From NCBI RefSeq assembly GCF_003344535.1, contig NZ_QPKS01000013.1, positions 1 through 64,000 on the forward strand: a stretch of DNA of 64,000 nucleotides, written 5' to 3'. Origin of the DNA: Exiguobacterium flavidum (GTDB lineage Bacteria; Bacillota; Bacilli; Exiguobacteriales; Exiguobacteriaceae). Below the pieces are notes generated by a model. It ran no database searches and was not told where the DNA came from. It saw only the letters and a program-made list of their open reading frames with translations. This document shows positions 1-7,358 of the stretch, one piece after another; the stretch's first letter is position 1, and every line of letters begins with the position of its first letter. The position numbers and the translations under genes are program-made.

Positions 1-480
1 ATTCTCTTCTTGAACCAAGGCTCTCAATTTTTTTAACGCGGCGTTCTCCATCTCGAGGTACTCCACCCGTTCCTTGAGCTTCTCGACCTCCGTCATCTCT
101 TCAGGGTCCTTCTTCTTGCGTCTCGCCATCGGGGCACGTCCTTTCGGTCTGGCGGCCAGCCCCTCGATCCCTTCCCGTTCGTAAGCAGATCGCCATCTGG
201 AGATCATGCCCGGGGAGGAAAGACGGTATTTCAGGGCCGCATCGATGCAGGACAGCCCGTTGGTCGCCATGTCGTTTAGTACCTCCAGTTTAAACGCCGG
301 CGAGTGGGCTGTATAGGAACGATCGAAGATCGCCTCCCCCCAACGCTCATAGAGACGCGCCCAATTACGGACCTGTCCATGGGCCAACCCGAACTCTTTT
401 CCTAACGCCTCGTACCCGTCTCGTCCCATCAGATAGCGCTCGGCGATCTGTATTTTGAACGCCTTCGTATGTTTGGCCAT
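1..480 (-). CDS. IS3/IS150 family transposase OrfA (partial, C-terminus off the edge)
   Basis: The first 160 codons are present, starting at ATG 478-480 ([19 protein letters not shown]). Two helix-turn-helix segments, about residues 5-50 and 60-110, bind the IS ends in this family. They are followed by a basic stretch ([10 protein letters not shown]) and a leucine-zipper-like helix ([20 protein letters not shown]) used for multimerisation. Close to the C-terminal end, seven consecutive A residues on the coding strand (T7 at 28-34) lie in the context TTA AAA AAA, the usual form of a -1 frameshift site that fuses OrfA to OrfB in IS3 elements. The frameshift is an inference because orfB is not in view. 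The gene belongs to a mobile element and says nothing about its neighbours. Confidence 0.85.
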   Translation of the reverse strand, partial: MAKHTKAFKIQIAERYLMGRDGYEALGKEFGLAHGQVRNWARLYERWGEAIFDRSYTAHSPAFKLEVLNDMATNGLSCIDAALKYRLSSPGMISRWRSAYEREGIEGLAARPKGRAPMARRKKKDPEEMTEVEKLKERVEYLEMENAALKKLRALVQEEN

Positions 481-488
481 AAAAAACA

Positions 489-528
489 CCCCATAAAAGT
501 TGGATTTTCATGTCCAACTTTTATGGGG
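489..528. repeat. Perfect 16-bp hairpin at the IS end
   Basis: CCCCATAAAAGTTGGA at 489-504 is exactly complementary to 513-528 with an 8-nt loop. It sits between the IS terminus and the orfA start codon. In several IS elements such a hairpin in the leader blocks read-through transcription or hides the transposase start from outside transcripts; that role here is inferred. Confidence 0.7.
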
Positions 529-602
529 CAGTTCAATCCCCTAGCCTTCTTTTTTTAGGATAATAAATTAGAAATTAATCCTTTTTTTAAAGGAAATTGG
601 CA

Positions 603-654
603 TTGAGTTCGACCGCCTCGAAGAAGTATATTAGAGGTGGTGAATGCGCTTACA
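603..654 (+). promoter_or_regulatory. Sigma-A promoter and cre-like site for the secreted nucleotidase
   Basis: A possible -35 TTGAGT (603-608) and -10 TATATT (627-632) are 18 bp apart. Nine bases further on, TGAATGCGCTTACA (641-654) matches the CcpA cre consensus TGWAANCGNTNWCA at all but one position. A cre site just downstream of a -10 usually means carbon catabolite repression. The ribosome site AAGGAGG precedes ATG 707. Confidence 0.55.
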
Positions 655-706
655 TTCGCCGACCGTCTTGCAGAAGAAACAGTCATCCTAAGGAGGAAAA
701 GAGCGT

Positions 707-2605
707 ATGTACAAATCGAAGTCGTTCTACGCAGCAACCATCGCAACAGCACTAGCGGTCAGTGTCTTACCGGCAGGCATGTCAGCAGAAGCACATCAGC
801 AGTCGAAGCATCAGCAGGTGAAAGAGAAGCACTATAAGCTGTCTGCGATCAAACTTGATGATCAGACGGTAGTGCTGAACGGAACGCTCGACCTCCCGAA
901 GACGATCGAAGTCGAGGTGAAGAAGGGGCGCGTCGAGACGAAGAGCATCACTTGGGAAAAACCAGCGACGGACAAGGAAGGGACATTCGTCGTCAAAGGA
1001 TATTACACACATGACAAGAAGAAATTCATGGTCATCCTGAAATACAAGGTCGTCAAGAAATCGGAGTTCAACCTGTCACTCATGCACACGAACGATACAC
1101 ACGCAAGTCTCGACAATGCACCGAGACGCGTCACGGCGATCGACGAGTATCGCGCAGCGCATCCTGGCGCGCTGTTGATCGACGCGGGTGACGTCTTCTC
1201 GGGCTCACTCTACTTCAACGAGTTCAAGGGACAGGCGGACCTCGCGCTGATGAACCTGATGGAGTATGATTTGATGACGTTCGGCAACCATGAGTTCGAT
1301 CTCGGGGATAAGGACGGGCATGCGGCACTCGCGGCATTCGTCAAAGGGGCGAAGTTCCCGTTCATCACGGCGAACGTCGACTTCAGCGAAAATGATCTGT
1401 TCGACGGTCTGCAGAAGAAGGACGTCACGAAGAAGGCGGAAGACGGAAAGATCTACGAAGGCGTCATCAAGGAAATCGACGGGGAGAAGGTCGGCTTCTT
1501 CGGCTTGACGACGGAAGAGACGAAGGACATCTCGAGTCCGGGGACGATCGCGTTCAAGAACTACATCGACAGCGCGAAGCGGGCGGTCGCGAAGTTCGAA
1601 CACCATGGCGTCAACAAGGTCGTCGCCGTCACGCATATCGGGTACGATGACAATCCGGCGGTCGACAACGACCAGCTCCTCGCCCAATATGTCGACGGAA
1701 TCGATATCATCATCGGCGGCCATTCGCATACGCGGCTGGACGCACCGGTCGTCGTCGACAAGGAAGAACCGACGTTGATCGTGCAGGCATATCAGTACGG
1801 AGATTTCCTTGGTACGCTCGATGCGAAGTTCGACCGCACAGGCAAAATCATCGCACACTCGGGCAAGCTGATCGACGTCAAGACGAAAGCTCCTGACGCC
1901 GAGGCGGCAGCCCTCCTGAAACCGTACGCCGATAAGGTGAACGTACTCAAGAACGAACAAGTCGGGGCGACGGTCGTAAACGCGCTGCCGAACCCGCGGA
2001 CGAGCGATGCTGGAAATACGGCTGGCGTCAGCGTCCGAAACAGCGAGACGGCGCTCGGGAATCTGATCACGGACGCGATGCTCGACAAGGCGAAAGAGTA
2101 CAATGCCGAGACATCGATCGCCATGCAGAACGGCGGCGGAATCCGTGCAGCGATTCCGGCCGGTCAGCTGACGGTCGGACAGGTGTTGACGACGTTGCCG
2201 TTCGGCAACACACTCGCGACGGTCTCGCTGACGGGGGCTGAAGTGAAGGAACTGCTCGAACTCAGCGTCGGCGTCGCCCCGATCGAGAACGGCGGATTCC
2301 TCCACGTCTCTGGGTTGAAGTTCACGTATGACAGCTCGAAGGCGAAAGGTTCGCGCGTCGGGACGGTCCAAGTCAAGACGGGTGCCGCATACGTCGAGCT
2401 CGACTTGGCGAAGACATATGTCGTCGCGACGAACGCCTTCACGGCTAAGGGCGGAGACGGGCTGACGACGTTCGAGAAAGCTTACAAGGAAGGCCGCGTG
2501 ACGGATCTCGGTCTCTCGGACTGGGAGAACCTGCGTGACTACGCTAAGAAGCTCGGCACGATCGATTACAAGATCGAAGGCCGGATCGTCGACGTGAAAC
2601 AATAA
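707..2605 (+). CDS. Secreted 5'-nucleotidase / cyclic-nucleotide phosphodiesterase family protein with N-terminal Ig-like domain
   Basis: This 632-residue protein should hydrolyse extracellular nucleotides to nucleosides and phosphate. Residues 1-28 form a signal peptide ending near SAEA. Residues about 45-118 resemble a bacterial Ig-like (Big_4) domain. The metallophosphatase domain follows, with the metal-binding motifs HTNDTHA (about 125-131), DAGDVFSG, FGNHEFD and GGHSHTR. The C-terminal substrate domain carries ALGNLITDAM, QNGGGIRAAI and LPFGNTLATV. No LPXTG or membrane anchor is visible, so it is probably released or held non-covalently. It is transcribed alone: a cre-like site lies upstream and a hairpin terminator follows. 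The exact substrate (AMP, 2',3'-cNMP or UDP-sugar) cannot be read from sequence. Confidence 0.9.
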   Translation: MYKSKSFYAATIATALAVSVLPAGMSAEAHQQSKHQQVKEKHYKLSAIKLDDQTVVLNGTLDLPKTIEVEVKKGRVETKSITWEKPATDKEGTFVVKGYYTHDKKKFMVILKYKVVKKSEFNLSLMHTNDTHASLDNAPRRVTAIDEYRAAHPGALLIDAGDVFSGSLYFNEFKGQADLALMNLMEYDLMTFGNHEFDLGDKDGHAALAAFVKGAKFPFITANVDFSENDLFDGLQKKDVTKKAEDGKIYEGVIKEIDGEKVGFFGLTTEETKDISSPGTIAFKNYIDSAKRAVAKFEHHGVNKVVAVTHIGYDDNPAVDNDQLLAQYVDGIDIIIGGHSHTRLDAPVVVDKEEPTLIVQAYQYGDFLGTLDAKFDRTGKIIAHSGKLIDVKTKAPDAEAAALLKPYADKVNVLKNEQVGATVVNALPNPRTSDAGNTAGVSVRNSETALGNLITDAMLDKAKEYNAETSIAMQNGGGIRAAIPAGQLTVGQVLTTLPFGNTLATVSLTGAEVKELLELSVGVAPIENGGFLHVSGLKFTYDSSKAKGSRVGTVQVKTGAAYVELDLAKTYVVATNAFTAKGGDGLTTFEKAYKEGRVTDLGLSDWENLRDYAKKLGTIDYKIEGRIVDVKQ

Positions 2606-2617
2606 TTCAGTTGAACA

Positions 2618-2670
2618 AGACAGCCCTTCATCCCGGGAGACGTTTCTCTAAGGGTGAAGGGCTGTCTTTT
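2618..2670 (+). terminator. Rho-independent terminator after the nucleotidase gene
   Basis: AGACAGCCCTTCA (2618-2630) pairs with TGAAGGGCTGTCT (2655-2667) and is followed by TTTTC. It lies between convergent genes. Confidence 0.8.
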
Positions 2671-2676
2671 CTTTTG

Positions 2677-3639
2677 TCAGACGTTCGTCCGAACGGAAGT
2701 CGTCTTGCGGGAGACGAGCTCGAACGGCAGGATGATCCGTTCCGTCTTATCGGACTCCGTGACGAGGCGAAACGCCTCGCCGCCGATCTCTTCGCAAGGG
2801 ATGGAGATCGTCGTCAGTTCCATTACGGCAGACAGCGGGTGACCGTCGAAGCCGATCAGTGAAATGTCTTCCGGGACGCGTATCCCTGCTTTCCTCAGCG
2901 TCATGTATACGCCGGAAGCGACATAGTCGCTCGCGATCAGCAGGGCGGTCGGCCGTTCATTTGAAGCGAGCCAGCGCGACGCGATGCGTGCGCCGTCCTC
3001 GACCGTCAGCGCCGGGGTGTCAATCCATTCCTGCCTCGCATCCGGTACGAGATCGAAGTAGGCCTTTTTCCTGGCGATGCTGTTGACGCTGTGCTCACGG
3101 CTCAGGCAGATGCCGATTTTCTCATGCCCGAGCCGGATCAGCTCCTCGAGGCCGCTCCTGAATCCGGCATAATGGTCGACATAGACGGTCGAGACGTTCG
3201 GGTGGTTCTCGCAGAAGACGATTCGGCCATAGTCCTCGAACTTCAGGAATTCCTCGGGCGCAAGCGCGTGCGAGACGACGATCAGTCCTTCGACCTCACG
3301 TTGCGAGAGAGCTTGGAGCGCCAGGCGCTCTCGCTCCTCCTCATAGTTCGTCTGCCACATCAGAAAGCGGTACTCGGCGTCGAAGGCGCGGCGGGCGATA
3401 CCTTGCAGGATGGCAGAATAATACGGATGGTCGACGTACGGCAACACGACGCCGATCGTCTTCGTCCGTCCGCGTGCGAGATGGACGGCAGTCTGGTTTC
3501 GAATGTAACCGAGTTCAAGAATCGCTTGCTGGACGGCTTGGCGCTTGTCGTCCGCGACGTAAGGATGATCGTTCAACACGCGCGACACAGTGCTGACGGA
3601 TACGCCCGCAACACGTGCGAGGTCACGGATGTTCGTCAT
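2677..3639 (-). CDS. LacI family transcriptional regulator
   Basis: This 320-residue protein has the LacI-type helix-turn-helix at the extreme N-terminus (MTNIRDLARVAGVSVSTVSR, then VLNDHPYV) and a periplasmic-binding-protein-like sugar sensing domain (TIGVVLPYVDHPYYSAIL; ALLIASDYVASGVY; DISLIGFDGHPLS). The start at 3639 is preferred over an upstream ATG at 3717 because the HTH begins there and AAGGAGG precedes it. It follows an 85-residue ORF by 19 bp and probably shares its promoter. A perfect palindrome TGAAACGCGTTTCA upstream of that ORF is a good autoregulatory operator. The effector is unknown, and no sugar transporter lies next to it. Confidence 0.9.
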   Translation of the reverse strand: MTNIRDLARVAGVSVSTVSRVLNDHPYVADDKRQAVQQAILELGYIRNQTAVHLARGRTKTIGVVLPYVDHPYYSAILQGIARRAFDAEYRFLMWQTNYEEERERLALQALSQREVEGLIVVSHALAPEEFLKFEDYGRIVFCENHPNVSTVYVDHYAGFRSGLEELIRLGHEKIGICLSREHSVNSIARKKAYFDLVPDARQEWIDTPALTVEDGARIASRWLASNERPTALLIASDYVASGVYMTLRKAGIRVPEDISLIGFDGHPLSAVMELTTISIPCEEIGGEAFRLVTESDKTERIILPFELVSRKTTSVRTNV

Positions 3640-3658
3640 GAATCCGCCTCCTTGTTGA

Positions 3659-3916
3659 TTAGTTGGCGCTGAGTGCGCGCTCGAGCTGAAGCCAGCCCTG
3701 CTTGGCGTCGGCATCACCCTCGAGTTCGGTCCGCTCGATCTGTTCAGCGATCTTCTCGAGCAGGCGTGTCTTCTCGATCGGTGTCAACTGGTCGTATTGC
3801 TCGACGATCGTATGCTTGCAGAGGTAATAGCCGACCGGGGAGTACATCTGTTCGATGGCGAGATCGTAGGCGACGTTCCGTTTAAAGAGATGATGCAGGC
3901 GTTCGTTCCAAGTCAT
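3659..3916 (-). CDS. Hypothetical 85-residue protein, first gene of the LacI-regulator operon
   Basis: The small soluble, acidic-to-neutral protein (starts MTWNERLHHLFKRN) has no signal peptide or membrane helix and no motif I recognise. It looks helical, with conserved-looking segments YLCKHTIVEQYDQLTP and EKTRLLEKIAEQIERTE. A ribosome site AAAAGGAGGT lies 8 bp before ATG 3916. It is the first gene after the palindromic operator, and the LacI regulator follows it by 19 bp, so it is likely co-regulated with the regulator. Function unknown. Confidence 0.7.
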   Translation of the reverse strand: MTWNERLHHLFKRNVAYDLAIEQMYSPVGYYLCKHTIVEQYDQLTPIEKTRLLEKIAEQIERTELEGDADAKQGWLQLERALSAN

Positions 3917-3958
3917 GGTGATGACCTCCTTTTAATTGTATAGGACAACCGTAAAGTA

Positions 3959-3972
3959 TGAAACGCGTTTCA
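3959..3972. promoter_or_regulatory. Palindromic LacI-type operator
   Basis: TGAAACGCGTTTCA is a perfect 14-bp palindrome with the central CG typical of LacI family operators. It lies about 43 bp upstream of the 85-residue ORF and overlaps the likely -35 region of the minus-strand promoter (TATACA as -10). It fits cre less well because the centre is GCGC. Confidence 0.6.
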
Positions 3973-4121
3973 TCGCAAGAACAATTTTTTTGGTGAAAAA
4001 AGGGATTTTTTTCTAAGCAGTCATTCTGTTAAGATAGAGAAGGACAGATGGGGCGGGTATTGACATTCAGGGTCCCGCACTCCATCCTAAACATGACTTA
4101 GACAGAGAGAGGCGAGACGAG

Positions 4122-4562
4122 ATGGAAACGACTGACTCGAAATTGGCGCTCAAACTGCTCGTTGTTCTCTCACGAACAATGCATGCTGTATCTGAACGGG
4201 TGAAGGCGGACATCAAGAGCTACGAATTGAACCCGTCGGAATTCGGAGTGCTGGAGTTGCTCTATCATAAGGGAGACACTCCGCTTCAGCAGATCGGGGA
4301 TAAAATCCTGTTGACGAGCGGAAGCGTGACGTACGTGATCGATAAGCTCGAGAAACGCGGATTGATCGAACGGCGTTCATGCCCGACGGACCGTCGTGTC
4401 ACGTTCGGGACATTGACTCCGGCCGGGGAACGGCTGATGGCAGAGATTTTCCCGAAGCACGAAGCGTTCCTGGCTGAGCTGTTCAGCGATCTGTCAGAAG
4501 GAGAGAAGCAACAATTGATCGATCAATTGAAGCGGGTAGGCTACAAGATGCTCACCCCGTGA
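4122..4562 (+). CDS. MarR family regulator, MhqR-like
   Basis: The 146-residue winged-helix protein contains the MarR core: the recognition segment LLTSGSVTYVIDKLEKRGLIERR at about 65-88 and the wing SCPTDRRVTFGTLTPAGERL. It closely resembles Bacillus MhqR (YkvE), which represses quinone-detoxifying azoreductases and dioxygenases. The gene directly downstream is an azoreductase with its own promoter, which supports that assignment. A single Cys (about residue 89) lies at the wing. Whether it senses quinones or diamide here is inference. Confidence 0.8.
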   Translation: METTDSKLALKLLVVLSRTMHAVSERVKADIKSYELNPSEFGVLELLYHKGDTPLQQIGDKILLTSGSVTYVIDKLEKRGLIERRSCPTDRRVTFGTLTPAGERLMAEIFPKHEAFLAELFSDLSEGEKQQLIDQLKRVGYKMLTP

Positions 4563-4677
4563 TCCGGTGAACCCGAATCGAGAAGGAAACGATGCCCTCC
4601 TGCCCTGCTGATGCCGGGTGGGGGGGCATTGGTGTATCGGGGAAGAACGGATGACAGAAAACATTTATCTTGAATTC

Positions 4678-4732
4678 AAAGTAATTGACATAGGAGAAAA
4701 ACACTGGTATGTTTAGTTACATGAATTACTTT
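4678..4732 (+). promoter_or_regulatory. azoR promoter flanked by an inverted repeat
   Basis: TTGACA (4685-4690) and TATGTT (4708-4713) are 17 bp apart, with an extended TGG before the -10. AAAGTAATT (4678-4686) overlaps the -35 and its exact complement AATTACTTT lies at 4724-4732, past the expected start site. The arrangement suits repression by the adjacent MarR protein, though the arms are 37 bp apart. Confidence 0.6.
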
Positions 4733-4753
4733 AAATAAAGGGGACTAACAAAA

Positions 4754-5386
4754 ATGACTAAATTACTTTATGTAACTGCTAACCCGAAATCAACGGAACA
4801 TTCATTCAGCCTGCAAGCCGGTGAAGCTTTCCTCGAGAGCTATAAGGCTGCGAACCCGAACGCGGAGATCGAAGTCGTCGATCTCTACAACGAGCAAGTG
4901 CAAGAAATCGACGCTGACGTCCTCAGCGCATGGGGCAAGTTCGCGACTGGCGAAGAGCTTTCAGAAGTCGAGCTCGCGAAAGTCGGGATCATGTCTGCGC
5001 ACCTCGAAAAATACATGACGGCTGACGAGTACGTCTTCGTCACGCCGATGTGGAACTTCTCGTTCCCAGCACGTCTCAAAATGTTCCTCGACAGCGTCCT
5101 GCTCGCAGGCAAGACGTTCGCATACACGGCTGAAGGTCCGAAGGGTCTCATGGAAGGCAAGAAGGCTCTCCACATCCAGGCGACTGGCGGCGTATACACA
5201 GGAACAGGGCTCAACTTCGGAGACGACTATCTCCGCCAAGCGCTCGCTTTCACAGGAGTGACTGACTACGATGCGCTCTTCATCGAAGGTATGGCGATGT
5301 TCCCTGAAAAAGCTGAAGAGATCAAACAAGAAGGACTTGCGAAAGCACGTGAACTCGGTCGCGCTTTCGGAAAAGTCAACGCTTGA
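4754..5386 (+). CDS. azoR: FMN-dependent NADH-azoreductase
   Basis: This 210-residue flavodoxin-fold enzyme reduces azo compounds and quinones by two-electron transfer from NAD(P)H, protecting the cytosol from electrophiles. Visible family features are the N-terminal strand and phosphate loop (LLYVTANPKSTEHSFS), the substrate-pocket motif TPMWNFSFPARLKMFLD at about 97-113, and the conserved TGGVYTGTG-like loop around 147-155. The length equals that of Bacillus AzoR1/AzoR2. It follows the MhqR-like repressor and has a strong promoter and its own terminator, so it is probably induced by quinone or disulfide stress. Confidence 0.93.
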   Translation: MTKLLYVTANPKSTEHSFSLQAGEAFLESYKAANPNAEIEVVDLYNEQVQEIDADVLSAWGKFATGEELSEVELAKVGIMSAHLEKYMTADEYVFVTPMWNFSFPARLKMFLDSVLLAGKTFAYTAEGPKGLMEGKKALHIQATGGVYTGTGLNFGDDYLRQALAFTGVTDYDALFIEGMAMFPEKAEEIKQEGLAKARELGRAFGKVNA

Positions 5387-5421
5387 TTTGAGAAAATGGT
5401 TCTTTAAGCCCGAATAAGACG

Positions 5422-5467
5422 AGTGCTCCGTTTCCGCAGGATGACTGCTGAACCGGAGCACTTTTTC
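5422..5467 (+). terminator. Terminator after azoR
   Basis: AGTGCTCCG (5422-5430) pairs with CGGAGCACT (5454-5462), followed by TTTTT. Confidence 0.8.
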
Positions 5468-5482
5468 GTCTGTCAAGTCGAA

Positions 5483-6202
5483 TCAGTTTTGTCTTCTGCG
5501 GACGACCATCAGGGCGAAAGCCGCGAGGTCAAGCGCTTTCTCGAGACCACGCGGATGGGTCGATATCCGGTAGAGCCACTCGAGGCGCAACTTGCGGAAC
5601 AGCTTCGGCGCACGTTTGCTGTGACCTGACCAGACATCGAACGAGCCGCCGACACCGATGAAGATGCCATGCGACACGAGCCCGTAGACGCGGGCGATCC
5701 ATTCCTCCTGCTTCGGTGCGCCGAGAGCGACGAGGACGAGGTCGGCCCCTGATGAGGCAAGAGCCTTCGTCGCCTCTCCCTCCTGGCCATAGCCATGATA
5801 GGCACCGACGATCTGGAGGCGCGGGAAACGAATCGTCAATTCGTTGACGAGCGCCTTCATCACTTCTGGTTTCCCTCCATAAAGGAAGACGCTTTTCCCT
5901 GCCTTGTCGGCAGCGCGCAGCAGCTCCCGCGATGTCTCGATGCCGGGAAGCGTCGCCTGGAGTGGACGACCTAGTCTGCCGCTTGCGAGCGTGATGCCGA
6001 TTCCGTCCGGCGTGATGTAGGTCGCATCGGTCAGTAGTTTCTTATAGCCCGGGTCCCGCAGTGAACGGAGCACGAGCTCGGGATTCGCCGTGACGAGGAA
6101 CGCCTTTCCGTTTTGGCGCAGGATTGTTTTAATATGGGTATACCACTCAGTAGGAGTGGCGTTGACGAACGACAGTCCGAATAGATCTGTTTTGTTGACC
6201 AT
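5483..6202 (-). CDS. WecG/TagA/CpsF family glycosyltransferase
   Basis: The 239-residue GT26 enzyme probably transfers N-acetylmannosamine to GlcNAc-diphospho-undecaprenol, the first committed step in wall teichoic acid linkage-unit synthesis, at the cytoplasmic membrane face. Family motifs are TANPELVLRS, TYITPDGIGI (the catalytic Asp region), FLYGGKPEV, VALGAPKQEEWI and IGVGGSFDVWSG. A basic C-terminal tail (VVRRRQN) fits membrane association. The start ATG 6202 is chosen over an upstream GTG because GAGGTGG lies 5 bp before it. The gene stands alone, away from any tag cluster in view, so use in another wall glycopolymer is possible. Confidence 0.88.
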   Translation of the reverse strand: MVNKTDLFGLSFVNATPTEWYTHIKTILRQNGKAFLVTANPELVLRSLRDPGYKKLLTDATYITPDGIGITLASGRLGRPLQATLPGIETSRELLRAADKAGKSVFLYGGKPEVMKALVNELTIRFPRLQIVGAYHGYGQEGEATKALASSGADLVLVALGAPKQEEWIARVYGLVSHGIFIGVGGSFDVWSGHSKRAPKLFRKLRLEWLYRISTHPRGLEKALDLAAFALMVVRRRQN

Positions 6203-6281
6203 GTTTTCCACCTCTATCCCATCTTAGCAGAGTGGGACGGGTCGCGAACAGGGACGCAAGTCGGAAAAAGGGGGAATCGCA

Positions 6282-6938
6282 ATGCAGGATTCATGGAAAC
6301 CATTACTTACAGCAGAGAAGGAGAAGCCGTATTTCCAGTCGCTTTGGGCATTCGTCCAGACAGCTTACGCTGAAACGACGGTCTATCCGCCGAAAGAGCG
6401 GATCTTCCACGCCTTCGATGCCGTCGGACCGTCCGACGTCCGATGCGTCATCCTCGGACAGGATCCTTATCACGGACCGGACCAGGCGAACGGATTGAGC
6501 TTTTCGGTCAATGACGGTGTGATGTTTCCGCCGTCATTACGGAACATGTTCAAAGAGCTTGAATCGGATATCGGCTGTCCGCGACCGGAATCCGGCAACC
6601 TCGAGAAATGGGCGAAGCAGGGGGTCTTCCTCTTGAATGCCGTTCTGACCGTCGAGGCGGGGAAGGCCGGCTCACACGGCAAGAAGGGTTGGGAGACGTT
6701 CACGGACCGGGTGATCGAGATCCTGAGCGACCAGGATGAACCGATCGCCTTCATCCTGTGGGGCAATTATGCGAAGAGCAAGAAGGCGCTGATCGACACG
6801 GACAAGCACCTGGTCCTCGAATCGGTCCATCCGAGTCCGCTGTCGGCGAGCCGCGGCTTCTTCGGCAGCCGTCCGTATTCAAAGGTCAACGCATGGCTTG
6901 AGGAGACGGGGCGGAAACCGATCGATTGGTGTCTCTGA
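6282..6938 (+). CDS. ung: Uracil-DNA glycosylase
   Basis: Ung removes uracil from DNA to start base excision repair. All family 1 motifs are present in this 218-residue protein: GQDPYHGPDQANGLSFSV at about 61-78 with the catalytic Asp in the DPYHG loop, FLLNAVLTV for uracil recognition by Asn, ILWGNYAKSK, and the leucine-loop motif HPSPLSASRGFFG with the catalytic His. The length is normal. Its TGA stop codon forms the first bases next to the left terminal repeat of the 6938-7354 element, so the element may have supplied or abutted the stop. Confidence 0.97.
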   Translation: MQDSWKPLLTAEKEKPYFQSLWAFVQTAYAETTVYPPKERIFHAFDAVGPSDVRCVILGQDPYHGPDQANGLSFSVNDGVMFPPSLRNMFKELESDIGCPRPESGNLEKWAKQGVFLLNAVLTVEAGKAGSHGKKGWETFTDRVIEILSDQDEPIAFILWGNYAKSKKALIDTDKHLVLESVHPSPLSASRGFFGSRPYSKVNAWLEETGRKPIDWCL

Positions 6939-7354
6939 AAAAGAGGGTGACTCATAAGTCGCTCCACAATCAATCCTTGTGACGGGCAGTTCCGTCGCAC
7001 TCGCTTTCCGCGGGCGGGACGCAAGCCGCGGCCGGACCGCACTCCCTGCGGCCGTGCCGGGTCTCGCCTGTCCCTGACTGAAGCGCTGGCCGCGCTTCAT
7101 CTACCCGTCGGAGTCGAGCGGCGACTGTGTGTCTGCCCTGTCCGAGCAAAAAATCCGATCGGCCGATTTTTTCTCGGCTGATCGGATTTTTTCTATGAAG
7201 GGCCCACCCTGGAGTTCGGACTGGTAGCCACCGCACATAACCTCCGGAAATTAGTGGAAACATATCCTCCGATCAGGGGAATGGATTGAAAAAGAAGCAA
7301 GGCAAGGAAAAAGACAGCGAGGAGACCATTCTACTTTTGAGTCAACCTCTTTTT
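6938..7354. repeat. MITE-like dispersed repeat, copy 1 (417 bp)
   Basis: The whole interval between ung and the HAD gene is a non-coding element. Its ends are 22-bp inverted repeats at 6938-6959 and 7333-7354 that match at 20 positions, with the core AGAGGnTGACTCA. Inside, 6960-7115 holds a GC-rich palindromic core of a type common in Bacillales genomes (ACTCGCTTTCCGCGGGCGGG ... CCGTCGGAGTCGAGCG). At 7148-7192 a strong hairpin with an A-run and a T-run on either side (ATCCGATCGGCCGA / TCGGCTGATCGGAT) could terminate transcription both ways. No ORF with a ribosome site is present. A second copy lies at 56105-56361. Confidence 0.7.
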
Positions 7355-7358
7355 CGTT

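Larger units (their letters stand above)
1..535 (-). mobile_element. IS3 family (IS150 group) insertion sequence, left end, truncated by window edge
   Basis: The segment carries orfA of an IS3-type element reading leftwards and the element terminus. The terminus, read on the minus strand, starts TGAACTGCCCCATAAAAG, and IS3 elements commonly begin with TG. The outermost boundary at about 535 is inferred from this sequence. The orfB transposase and the other end lie outside the window, so direct target repeats cannot be checked. Confidence 0.85.

Noticed and set aside
1205-2602. Long antisense open frame (465 codons) opposite the nucleotidase gene
   Set aside because: It mirrors a real gene with strong C/G third-position bias, has no ribosome site and its translation is rich in Arg/Asp without any domain. 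The same holds for the large frames at 22696-24030, 36288-37544, 40020-41168 and 45630-47438.
4592-4629. Hairpin after the mhqR-like gene as a terminator
   Set aside because: ATGCCCTCC and GGGGGGCAT can pair but no T-run follows and the pairing is imperfect, so it was not listed.
7148-7192. Independent bidirectional terminator
   Set aside because: The hairpin is strong but lies wholly inside the MITE-like element, so it is described as part of that repeat.
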